Of a stretch of 64,000 nt of DNA, positions 9,690 to 16,938 are shown one piece after another; the first letter of the stretch is position 1, and each line of letters starts with the position of its first letter. The DNA comes from Desulfosarcina alkanivorans. Its GTDB lineage: Bacteria; Desulfobacterota; Desulfobacteria; Desulfobacterales; Desulfosarcinaceae. The translations under genes were made by a program, and so were the position numbers. The notes beneath the pieces are model-generated. The model saw nothing but the letters and a program-made list of their open reading frames with translations, did no database searches and was not told the DNA's origin. Location of the stretch: the NCBI RefSeq assembly GCF_009688945.1, contig NZ_AP021874.1, positions 2,170,001 through 2,234,000 on the forward strand, given 5' to 3'.

Positions 9690-9785
9690 CAAACGTACTC
9701 GGTGATGGAAAAGCCGTTAGGCGGCAAGTCCCACCACGCCCCTTGATCTTTTATAAAAAGCAACCCAGAAATAAATCTGGCGCAA

Positions 9786-9890
9786 CCCGATGCCAGGTTC
9801 AACCGCCGCCCGGCGTTTCATACAACGCCACAGGCTCTTGGCTGTTCGACCCCGTCTGCGTTTGTCAACAAGAACGTTAACACCTATCCT
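9786..9890 (-). pseudogene. IS5-like transposase remnant (C-terminal fragment)
   Basis: On the minus strand about 35 codons read VDKRRRGRTAKSLWR and MKRRAAVEPGIG, the conserved C-terminal segment of IS5-group transposases around the catalytic Glu (RRxAVEPxIGHLK). The reading frame is lost straight after PGIG and no N-terminal transposase domain is present, so this is a dead fragment. Confidence 0.6.
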
Positions 9891-10039
9891 CTTGTCCTTG
9901 CGCTTTTGATGAAAAATGCGTGTGGCGATCTCCAACAAAGACCGTAGCTCTGCATTCGGATGCTTACAAGTTCTTTCGATGTCACAAGTGAACCATCCCA
10001 ATTAGAAATTCAGTTTCCGGGTGCACCGTCTGGCTTGCT

Positions 10040-10291
10040 TTATCTGGCGGGCACACTCAAATTGTTTTTAGCCTTGATGTTATGGACGCGGTTCTTCATT
10101 CGCACGGCATCTCTGACCAGTTTGCAGTTGGATTCGATGACCACCAGGGTATCGTCGTCTAGGCTTGGGAAATAATCGAGAATCGTTGGCTTATCCTGCA
10201 AAGAATAGGCCTTCCTCACGATCCTGCCATATAGATCAACCGCCGTGACAAAAGATGTTTTCCGGTGCAAATCGATTCCTGAATAATACAT
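10040..10291 (-). pseudogene. IS110-like transposase remnant with internal deletion
   Basis: The start MYYSGIDLHRKTS is the N-terminus of IS110-family DEDD transposases (the first Asp of the catalytic set lies in GIDLH). After VVIES the text jumps to KLVRDAVRMKNRVHNI, which belongs about 80 residues further on in intact proteins, so an internal deletion is inferred. The frame stops after a further 15 residues and the C-terminal domain is missing. It adjoins the IS5-like fragment, showing that this 0.8-kb zone is mobile-element debris. Confidence 0.65.
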
Positions 10292-10430
10292 GTCGCTAAC
10301 TTCTTTTGGGCTGTGATTTCTCTTACACCCCAATCTTAGCAAACGCGCTCAGAGGAGTAGCTTTTTCATACGATCACACGATATTGCAAGGTCCAGGATG
10401 TAAGCCTTTCCAGGCTCCACCAGCAACCCC

Positions 10431-10457
10431 TTTTTTCAGCCACTTTGGCTGAAAAAA
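10431..10457. terminator. Bidirectional rho-independent terminator
   Basis: TTTTTTCAGCC, loop ACTTT, then GGCTGAAAAAA: an 11-bp stem of which the inner five pairs are GC-rich and the outer six are A-T, giving a U-run on either strand. It separates the transposase debris from the exported-protein locus. The surrounding stretch 10292-10895 holds no gene I can support and is AT-rich after 10600. Confidence 0.75.
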
Positions 10458-10895
10458 AATTATTTATGTCTAGTTCCAGCTTCGCTGTCGTGTTAAGGAG
10501 CGTTGGCTTTTCGACCCATGCGCGCTTTTAATCTCAGACGCCCCTCAAGAGGCATTTGAACAGGAAAGTCCGTCAGGCCCTCATATCGGCCATTGTGTGT
10601 TTTTTCATTTAATTCGGCCCTTTCTGTATAGATGGTTTTGCCGCCGGTATTGTTTTCTCAGTCGAACGATCGTGGTTCTGAAAAGCAGTCTCTCGTTATT
10701 AAATATCATAATTTTGAAGTTGATCTTCGAAAAACCTACCATGGGAATTCAATTTGGCATAATTATTGCTAAAGCATTGATTACACTCATCATTAAATTC
10801 TTTATTTTCCATTTTTTTTGAATACGATTCATTTCTTTCTCCCCGAATAACGGGAGCCCTGATGGAAGTATATCTTGGAAAGGATTCAGACTCAG

Positions 10896-11519
10896 ATGAA
10901 AATGACGCCTTTACAATGGAAGAAGCGAATAGGGTTGCCAACGTTCTGCTTGGTGGGTCTGCTGGCATGCCTGTCTACGGCTACACCGGTTCGCTCGGAG
11001 ATGACGATCTTAGGTGACAGGGCGCTGTCCAGCATCACCGGCCACGGTTTTTCCGCCGTGTCGCTCTCCCGTGAAAACGGCCAGGATATAGCCCGGGTCG
11101 CCCTGGACATCCAATCCGACACGTGGACAGAAATCGACTCCTTGAAAATGGGACACTGGGACAACGGACTGGGACCCGGATGGGACCAGAACTGGGTGGG
11201 CGTGTCCATGGGTTCTGCGAGCGCGGAACTTGCCCTGGCCGATTTCGTCTTCCAGGCCTGCTTCGTAAACATCGGTGATGACCAGGCCCGCGAACTGAAA
11301 GGCATTACGGTGGGGTTTGAACGGGTAAACGGTACGCTTTCCGGCGTTTTTCCGAGCATCAGCCTCGTTTCCGGCGTGGATCCTGTCTCCCCACGGGAAG
11401 ACATCGGGCCGGCGACCTATGTTTTCGATGGAGATCCGTTTCTTCTGCACATTAACGCCGATGGGGACACTCCCGGTGTCTGGTTCGATTTCGGCGCGGC
11501 CGAACGGCAACAGCAATAG
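10896..11519 (+). CDS. Exported protein with post-signal ITGxGF motif (candidate substrate 1 of the Fap/Fil-like locus)
   Basis: 207 aa from the ATG at 10896; a TTG at 10875 also reads in frame. Residues about 10-35 form a signal peptide (KKRIGLPTFCLVGLL, cleavage near VRS-E). Directly after comes LGDRALSSITGHGFSAVSL, matching in spacing the LDGITAQAGVSI of the gene at 11929 and MDDVIAQSGIGM of the one at 12642. The rest is Gly/Asp/Ser-rich beta-type sequence with no catalytic motif and only one Cys. I read it as one of three paralogous exported proteins, similar to DUF6160-type or FilA-type proteins as I remember them. It ends about 410 bp before the riboswitch-led gene, so it may be a separate transcription unit. 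Confidence 0.7.
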   Translation: MKMTPLQWKKRIGLPTFCLVGLLACLSTATPVRSEMTILGDRALSSITGHGFSAVSLSRENGQDIARVALDIQSDTWTEIDSLKMGHWDNGLGPGWDQNWVGVSMGSASAELALADFVFQACFVNIGDDQARELKGITVGFERVNGTLSGVFPSISLVSGVDPVSPREDIGPATYVFDGDPFLLHINADGDTPGVWFDFGAAERQQQ

Positions 11520-11780
11520 GTTCGCGGCAGGAAGTCGTTCTCCGCGGAAACCGAGGAACATGCAGGCGACGGCCTGAGAACGGCCTTCCCCGGCGGCCTA
11601 CAGAGACGCCGGACCGGCACGAACCAAAACCACTTAAGCGCCTGCTGAAAGGAGGTGATGATACAACCGAGAAAAGACAGATGGTCCCGAAGCGTGACGC
11701 CAATACGGCGGTGCTGCGGGAAGAACGAATGTTTCCGATCAAAGCTTAGGAGTATTGAGGAAGACGTTCAAAGCCATTGA
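11520..11780. other. Leader region containing an unusually strong anti-SD match, no certain gene
   Basis: This stretch has no supported gene. At 11649-11659 AAGGAGGTGAT matches the 3' end of 16S rRNA over 11 bases. Two short frames follow (a 40-codon frame from ATG 11658 and a 22-codon frame from ATG 11681), but neither has good spacing, so I do not call them. Confidence 0.35.
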
Positions 11781-11862
11781 AAAGCCAAACTCCGGGTAAC
11801 CGGAGGACGGAAAGTCACGAGTCCGGAAAGAAAATATGCTGACGATGGAAACGATCGGCATC
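11781..11862 (+). ncRNA. GEMM-like cyclic-di-GMP-I riboswitch (candidate)
   Basis: The 5' half fits the GEMM-I pattern: AAAAGCCAAAC (11780-11790), hairpin CTCCGG-GTAA-CCGGAG with a GNRA tetraloop (11790-11805), then GACGGAAAGTCACGAG (11806-11821), corresponding to GACGCAAAGCCACGGG in the consensus; GGAAAG in this place is known from Geobacter members. The base aligned with G20 of the Vc2 aptamer, which separates c-di-GMP from cGAMP binders, is G here. The 3' half (P1 closing strand) does not match clearly, so the class is probable and not certain. It lies about 70 bases before the start of an exported-protein gene, with GGGAG as the ribosome site. No terminator follows, so control of translation initiation would be expected. 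Confidence 0.5.
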
Positions 11863-11928
11863 CATTTCGGATTGTCGGACCGCCTGTGGTAAAACTTAAA
11901 TCTCAGATATCACGGGAGAACGAAAAAA

Positions 11929-12525
11929 ATGAAAAAAATTTTAACTATCGCCGCAGTTCTGATGCTGGTCCCCTTTTCCGCATTCGCCCTCCAAATGATT
12001 GACGATACCGACCTAGACGGCATCACCGCCCAGGCCGGTGTAAGCATTTACATCGACAATGTTCAACTGGATTTTTCCATGGACTACCTCTCCTGGGGCG
12101 ACGGTGACGGTATCAACGGAAGCGCGGCCGGTTACGTGAATATCACCACGCTGCGGATGTCCAACGTCGTGATCGACGCCTACGGCATCGGCAGCTCCGG
12201 AATCGCGCCGTTGAATCCAAACCATATCGTGGGGGGCGCGGTCGTTGCCATGGACCTCGATCTTACCGACGGCACCAGCGATCTTCATGCGCTGACCATC
12301 GACACGGGCGATTACACCGTTGTGGATCCGGGCGGAAATGTGATTGCCGACACCTGCGTGGCCATCGGCGTCCCCACCCTGAGCGTGTATATCGATCAGA
12401 TCGACCCCTTTGACATTACTCTTGACAACGTTGCCGGAAACGGTGGGACCGCTCTGGGTTCAGTGGCTCTGGGCGGCATGCAGATAGACACCAAGGGCGG
12501 TACCGTCTTTATTTACGCGCACTAA
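11929..12525 (+). CDS. Exported protein with ITAQAGVSI motif (candidate major substrate, riboswitch-led)
   Basis: 198 aa with a clean signal peptide (MKKILTIAAVLMLVPFSAFA, cleavage after residue 20). The mature protein begins LQMIDDTDLDGITAQAGVSIYIDNV, then consists of beta-type sequence rich in Asp, Gly, Val and Thr, with a single Cys near residue 143. L-x-x-I-T-x-Q-A-G-[VI]-[ST] after the signal peptide is, as I recall, the mark of DUF6160-type or FilA-type proteins found next to C39 peptidases and beta-barrel proteins. Ribosome site GGGAGAACGAAAAAA precedes the ATG. The GEMM-like element directly upstream implies control by c-di-GMP, fitting a surface or biofilm component. Followed by a strong hairpin, then by the paralogue at 12642. 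Confidence 0.75.
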   Translation: MKKILTIAAVLMLVPFSAFALQMIDDTDLDGITAQAGVSIYIDNVQLDFSMDYLSWGDGDGINGSAAGYVNITTLRMSNVVIDAYGIGSSGIAPLNPNHIVGGAVVAMDLDLTDGTSDLHALTIDTGDYTVVDPGGNVIADTCVAIGVPTLSVYIDQIDPFDITLDNVAGNGGTALGSVALGGMQIDTKGGTVFIYAH

Positions 12526-12563
12526 CAGAACAGGCATCAGTTGGCCCGTTCCGGCAAGGGCAC

Positions 12564-12601
12564 GTCCGGCCGGCTCCGTCCACCCCCTGGGCCGGCCGGA
12601 C
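12564..12601 (+). promoter_or_regulatory. GC-rich intercistronic hairpin
   Basis: GTCCGGCCGGC and GCCGGCCGGAC are perfect 11-base inverted repeats around a 16-base loop. There is no T-run after it, so a full terminator is unlikely; a processing or stabilising stem that protects the upstream mRNA, and lowers expression of the following genes, is more likely. Confidence 0.6.
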
Positions 12602-12641
12602 CATATCCGTTTATCCTCATTTTACTAAAAGTAAACCGGAA

Positions 12642-13559
12642 ATGGATCCAATGACCCAGATAGACAATCGAAACCCGCTGACAGAAAAGATACAGCGTAC
12701 CTGTGCCTGGCTCCTGTTCATTTTGGTGGCCGCAACTGCGACGGCATCGGGCCGCATGGAGGCGCTGACAGAAAATCAGATGGACGACGTAATCGCCCAG
12801 AGCGGCATCGGCATGGTCATCGACGGCTATCAGTTTGACTGGACTGCAGACTGGGTGACGATCTACGACACCGATTCGGAAAGATCTGCGAACCCCGACG
12901 CCGGCACCATCTCCTTCTGTCCGCTCCGCCTGATCAACGGACGAATCGAAACCGACCGTTCGATAAGCTGGGATGCCTATACCATCGTCGACGCCTCCCA
13001 CCCCATGGATGGCCGCACCTTCACAACGCTTCTGGCGCCTGACCTCGACCAGGACCTGAGCCTTCTCGCCGATAATGTTTATGTCTGCGGGCAGCGCATC
13101 GGAGAGGCGGGCGTTGTGAATTTCCAGACGCCGGAATGGTACTGGACCCTGGGTGCCCACGGATCCGGCGTGGACTTCCAGTATGATGTCAACCTGCGCA
13201 TGGATCGATTGTTGCTGGCCTACAATCCTTCCGGCGCCGCAGGTCTTTTTGCGGTGGAAGGCATATCCATTACGGGCGGTTTTGCCGACATGAACGATTT
13301 CGACATCCATGACAGCGCGACCTGGGATATCCCCACGGACCCGTCCCAATGGCAACGCATTGGCCGCTTTTCCATCGGCGACCTTGACGGCGGCCGGCCA
13401 GCTCGTCTGGATGTCGGCGCCTCGGCCATTGAGATGGAGCTGCCCATCAACGGAAGCATCCGCGCGGAAAATCTTCATTTTGGCGCGCAGGATTTCGGTC
13501 CCCTCGCCATTGACAACATCCGCGTTCATCACCTTACCCTTCTGATACCCGGAAACTGA
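12642..13559 (+). CDS. Exported protein with IAQSGIGM motif (candidate substrate 3)
   Basis: 305 aa. A second ATG lies three codons in. Signal peptide about residues 20-43 (CAWLLFILVAATATASG), then MEALTENQMDDVIAQSGIGMVIDGYQFDW, equivalent to the motif region of the genes at 10896 and 11929. The mature chain is again beta-type: repeated stretches such as GRIETDRSI, GISITGGFADM and ASAIEMELPINGS are compatible with a beta-helix or beta-sandwich, and there are two Cys residues. It is the largest of the three paralogues and could be a tip or anchor protein, though that is only inference. The gene is 116 bp after the previous one and 42 bp before the beta-propeller gene, so the set is probably one operon. 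Confidence 0.7.
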   Translation: MDPMTQIDNRNPLTEKIQRTCAWLLFILVAATATASGRMEALTENQMDDVIAQSGIGMVIDGYQFDWTADWVTIYDTDSERSANPDAGTISFCPLRLINGRIETDRSISWDAYTIVDASHPMDGRTFTTLLAPDLDQDLSLLADNVYVCGQRIGEAGVVNFQTPEWYWTLGAHGSGVDFQYDVNLRMDRLLLAYNPSGAAGLFAVEGISITGGFADMNDFDIHDSATWDIPTDPSQWQRIGRFSIGDLDGGRPARLDVGASAIEMELPINGSIRAENLHFGAQDFGPLAIDNIRVHHLTLLIPGN

Positions 13560-13601
13560 AAGAGCCGCGGATGGGATCGGAGATCAGACCACTTCCATCA
13601 G

Positions 13602-15185
13602 ATGCAACGGGATACGAATGCCCTAACTCATGTTGACACGACAAAGAAGAGAATTCACTTGAACCAGCCATCCGTTTACTTCATATCCGCTGCGCATCGC
13701 CTATTGTCGGTGGCCCTCTTCCTGTCCGTCTGGCTTCTGGCCAATGCCCACGCCTTCGTCCTGCGGGAAACAGTCACCCCATTTCCCGATCCGCCACCCG
13801 AATGGAAAATCTTCTCCGACTCCCTGACCGTATCCCCAGACAGCTCATCCCTGGCCTGCGTGGCACGAAACGGAGAGCGAATGACCGTCATGCGGGACGG
13901 GAAGCCCATGTCGGTTTTTTCCAAAATCGGTCGCGCCACGCCGGTGTACAGCGCCGATTCAAAGTCCATGGCCTTCACCGGCTACCGGGACAACCGGTGG
14001 CACATGGCCATCGACGATGCCGTCCACCCAGGATACGCGGCCGTGTCCGATCCACGATTCGCCCCCAGAGGCGACCGAATGGCCTACATTATCCGGGATG
14101 TATCCGGGCAGGCGGTCGTCGTCCAGGGACAACGACAAGGGCCGTATTTCGAGGGCATCGCCTTCAAGCCGGAGCATTTCGTTTTCAGCCCCGACGCTGC
14201 GCGACTCGCTTACGTCGGAGGCGATGCAGAAGGCTATAAGCCCGTGGTCGACAGTCGGCCCGCCGACGCCTGCGATGAAGTCGCCACTCCCGTTTTCAGC
14301 CCCGATAGCCGTCGCCTGGTCTGGAAGGTTAAAAGAAGCGGGAAATGGCACGTAATGGAGGACGGTGATTTGGGGCCCGGATTCGATGCCGTGGGCACCA
14401 TGGTGTTCAGCCCGGATTCGCGGCACCTTGCCTATCTGGCCACCCGCGAAAAAAAAATGTGCGTCGTACGAGGCGGACTCATCGGAGCATGCTTCGACGC
14501 GGCCGCGCATCCCGTTTTCAGTCCCGATTCATCGCGATTTGCCCATATCGCCGTAGAAAAGCACCGATGGACGGTCATCATCGACGGAAAGGCCGGCAAA
14601 TCCTTTGATCAAATCGGCGCCTTCCGCTTCAGTCCGGATTCGAAACGCACGGCCTACACGGTTCGGCAGGACGACCGGTGGTTGATGGTCGTGGACGATA
14701 GCTACGGGCCGCCCTTCGAAGTGGTCTCCATTCCGGTTTTCAGCCCGGACTCACGGACCATCGCCTACGCGGCGAAAACCACCATCGCGGATTCGGTCCA
14801 ATGGATCGCCGTATTCGACGACAGGCTCGGGCCGGCATTCGACCGCATCACCCTTCCCTTTTTCAGCCCTGACGGGAAAAGGATGGCCTACATGGCCGTA
14901 AAGGACGGCGGATGGAGAATGGTCGTCGACGGTGTGAATGGGCCGGTTTACGACGGTTTGGCAATGCCGGTCTTCAGCCCCGACGCGAAACGCCTCGCCT
15001 ACCTGGTCAAGCAGAATTCGACGTGGTCAGTGGCCGTCGACGGGGTGCAGGGAAAAATTCGGTTCCTGGGCGCGGTCAAGGGCGCGCGTCTTATCTTCGA
15101 CACCGGTTCCCGGCTTCACACGCTGGTGATGGGCGCAGCAAACGAGGCGTTCGCGCGACTGGATGTCATCATCGCCGATGAGTGA
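13602..15185 (+). CDS. Exported beta-propeller protein with TolB/WD40-like repeats
   Basis: 527 aa. A hydrophobic segment at residues about 25-48 (HRLLSVALFLSVWLLANAHA) is a signal peptide after a long charged N-region; no good ribosome site precedes the ATG at 13602, so a later start is possible. About ten repeats of roughly 40 residues follow, each with the pattern [VF]FSPDSxRxAYxxxxxxxWxxxxDGxxGPxFD, as in TolB/PD40 propellers. The repeat count implies one or two propeller discs in the periplasm or at the surface. TolB-like propellers mediate protein-protein contacts; here it probably acts as an accessory protein of the secretion locus. No catalytic residues are evident. Confidence 0.75.
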   Translation: MQRDTNALTHVDTTKKRIHLNQPSVYFISAAHRLLSVALFLSVWLLANAHAFVLRETVTPFPDPPPEWKIFSDSLTVSPDSSSLACVARNGERMTVMRDGKPMSVFSKIGRATPVYSADSKSMAFTGYRDNRWHMAIDDAVHPGYAAVSDPRFAPRGDRMAYIIRDVSGQAVVVQGQRQGPYFEGIAFKPEHFVFSPDAARLAYVGGDAEGYKPVVDSRPADACDEVATPVFSPDSRRLVWKVKRSGKWHVMEDGDLGPGFDAVGTMVFSPDSRHLAYLATREKKMCVVRGGLIGACFDAAAHPVFSPDSSRFAHIAVEKHRWTVIIDGKAGKSFDQIGAFRFSPDSKRTAYTVRQDDRWLMVVDDSYGPPFEVVSIPVFSPDSRTIAYAAKTTIADSVQWIAVFDDRLGPAFDRITLPFFSPDGKRMAYMAVKDGGWRMVVDGVNGPVYDGLAMPVFSPDAKRLAYLVKQNSTWSVAVDGVQGKIRFLGAVKGARLIFDTGSRLHTLVMGAANEAFARLDVIIADE

Positions 15186-15287
15186 GAACACCACGCAGGC
15201 GTCTTATTCGCCGCCGTACCGTGTGTTCGCGCGTAGGCGGAAAAATCGACAATGACTTATTCAACGACTAACAGATGGAGGAAACCG

Positions 15288-16034
15288 ATGTACAAGATCA
15301 TATGTATTGGGCTGACCGCGTTTGCGCTGCACCTGCTTGCCCCACCTACCGCGACGGCCGGATCCATCGCCGAGGCGGATGCCCTCTTCGAGCTTGGGGG
15401 CATTCAGAACTACGCGAAGGCCATTGAAATCTATGAAGGCTTGCTGGCCGACGATCCGGCATGCTTTGACTGTGCCTGGAAGTGCGCCCGTGCCCATCGA
15501 GAGTATGGAGAGAACGCAAAAAGGGCCAAGCTCGACGATTGGAAAAAAAACTGTGCGGAATACGGCAAGAAAGGCATGGAATACGCCGAAACGGCTCGTG
15601 CACTCCAGCCCGAGGATCCTGCCGGGCACTACTACTACGGCCTGTGCGTGGGAATTTATTCCGATGGCAAAAGCATCCTTACCGCACTAAAGGAGGGGTT
15701 GAAGGACAAGACCCAGAATAGCTTCGAACGCGCCTATGCGTTGGACAGAATGTACGACGACGGAGGGCCGATCCTCTACCTCGGCCGGTTTTGGGCGATC
15801 CTGCCCTGGCCCCTGAAGGACAAGAAAAAGTCCCTGGCGTACTACCGGGAATATCAGCAGACACCGTTTTTCGAAAACCGGGACGAGGCCAAAGTCTTCA
15901 TGGTGGAGCTGCTTATCGACAAAGGCGGCAAGGCAAACAAGATTGAAGCGAGGCAGATCCTGGATCAGGCGGTAAACACCGAAGATCCATATTACAGGGA
16001 TTGGGCCGCCCGTCTGCTGGGTGAGCTGAAATAA
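15288..16034 (+). CDS. Exported TPR-like protein
   Basis: 248 aa from the ATG at 15288, chosen because GGAGG stands at 15277-15281, whereas an in-frame ATG at 15252 has no such site. Signal peptide of about 24 residues (YKIICIGLTAFALHLLAPPTATA). The mature part is helical with TPR-type spacing: AEADALFELGGIQNYAKAIE, DDPACFDCAWKCARAHREYGE, KGMEYAETARALQPEDPAGHYYYGL and SFERAYALDRMYDDG. A Cys-rich patch (ACFDCAWKC) lies in the second repeat. Such periplasmic TPR proteins (TatT-like) act as adaptors. The position between the propeller gene and the C39 peptidase suggests a scaffold for the export apparatus. Confidence 0.72.
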   Translation: MYKIICIGLTAFALHLLAPPTATAGSIAEADALFELGGIQNYAKAIEIYEGLLADDPACFDCAWKCARAHREYGENAKRAKLDDWKKNCAEYGKKGMEYAETARALQPEDPAGHYYYGLCVGIYSDGKSILTALKEGLKDKTQNSFERAYALDRMYDDGGPILYLGRFWAILPWPLKDKKKSLAYYREYQQTPFFENRDEAKVFMVELLIDKGGKANKIEARQILDQAVNTEDPYYRDWAARLLGELK

Positions 16035-16148
16035 GCCCCTTTCCCATTGAAAACGGCATGGGCGGCAACCCCTCAAACAGCGGGTTGAAATAACGGCCCC
16101 TGTCGATGTGCGGCAAAACGATTCTGGCGGAAAGGCGAAAACGGGTTC

Positions 16149-16892
16149 ATGCACGTTCTGGCGGCATTTCTCATCTTCATCGGACTCTATACGGGGTTTC
16201 GCACCATTCGTGAGATCCCTGAAAACGAACTGGTCATCACCACCGATGCCGCCGGTCGGGTCAAGGTGCGCGATGCGGTCACCTCCATCGAGGCCATGAA
16301 CAAGGCGAACATCGTCCGGCAAGAGTATGATTACTCCTGCGGATCGGCGGCCTTGGCCACGCTGCTGAACTACCATTTCGGCGAGGATTTCGAGGAACGC
16401 CAGGTGATCCAGGGGCTCCTGCGCCACGGGGATAGCGATAAGATCGCACGCCGGCGGGCGTTTTCCCTGCTGGACATGAAACGGTTCGTCGGTATCCTCG
16501 GTTACAAAGGGGTGGGTTACAAGGCCGAATACGGGGATCTGGCCACCATGAAGCGTCCCTGCCTGCTGCCCATCAAGATTTTTGAATATCGTCATTTCAC
16601 CGTCTTCCGGGGAATTTACAAGGACCATGTTTTTCTTGCGGATCCCTGGCGGGGCAACATCAGTCTCGCCAAGGACGCGTTTCTGGAAAAATGGTACCAG
16701 AACGTAATTTTCGTCGTCTATCCGGAAGGCGCGGAGGAAGTTCCGCTTCTGGCCTTGAAAGAAGAAGACCTGCGGTTTATCGATGAGGACACGGCCAGAA
16801 AAATCCTTTTCGATCCGGCGTTGAGCGTCAAACCACCCGTGGATCGCCGGATCGACGACCGTCCCCAGGTTCGCCAGGCATACAAAAGATAA
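16149..16892 (+). CDS. C39-family cysteine peptidase (FapD/FilB-like)
   Basis: 247 aa. An N-terminal hydrophobic segment (MHVLAAFLIFIGLYTG) directs it to the inner membrane or periplasm. The C39 catalytic set is visible: oxyanion Gln 58 and Cys 64 in RQEYDYSCGSAALATLL, His 149 in YRHFTVFRG and Asp 165 in FLADPW. Unlike bacteriocin exporters it has no ABC transporter domains, as in FapD of the Pseudomonas functional-amyloid operon and the C39 protein of the Acinetobacter fil operon. It should process either exported substrates or the outer-membrane pore. The next gene (47 bp downstream) encodes the matching coiled-coil beta-barrel protein. Confidence 0.85.
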   Translation: MHVLAAFLIFIGLYTGFRTIREIPENELVITTDAAGRVKVRDAVTSIEAMNKANIVRQEYDYSCGSAALATLLNYHFGEDFEERQVIQGLLRHGDSDKIARRRAFSLLDMKRFVGILGYKGVGYKAEYGDLATMKRPCLLPIKIFEYRHFTVFRGIYKDHVFLADPWRGNISLAKDAFLEKWYQNVIFVVYPEGAEEVPLLALKEEDLRFIDEDTARKILFDPALSVKPPVDRRIDDRPQVRQAYKR

Positions 16893-16938
16893 CAGCGATG
16901 GGCATCTTCGCGCCCCACCGCGTGAGAAGGAACGAAGC

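Noticed and set aside
11658-11780. 40-codon frame after a perfect anti-SD match
   Set aside because: ATG overlaps the ribosome site itself, so initiation there is implausible; residues show no pattern.
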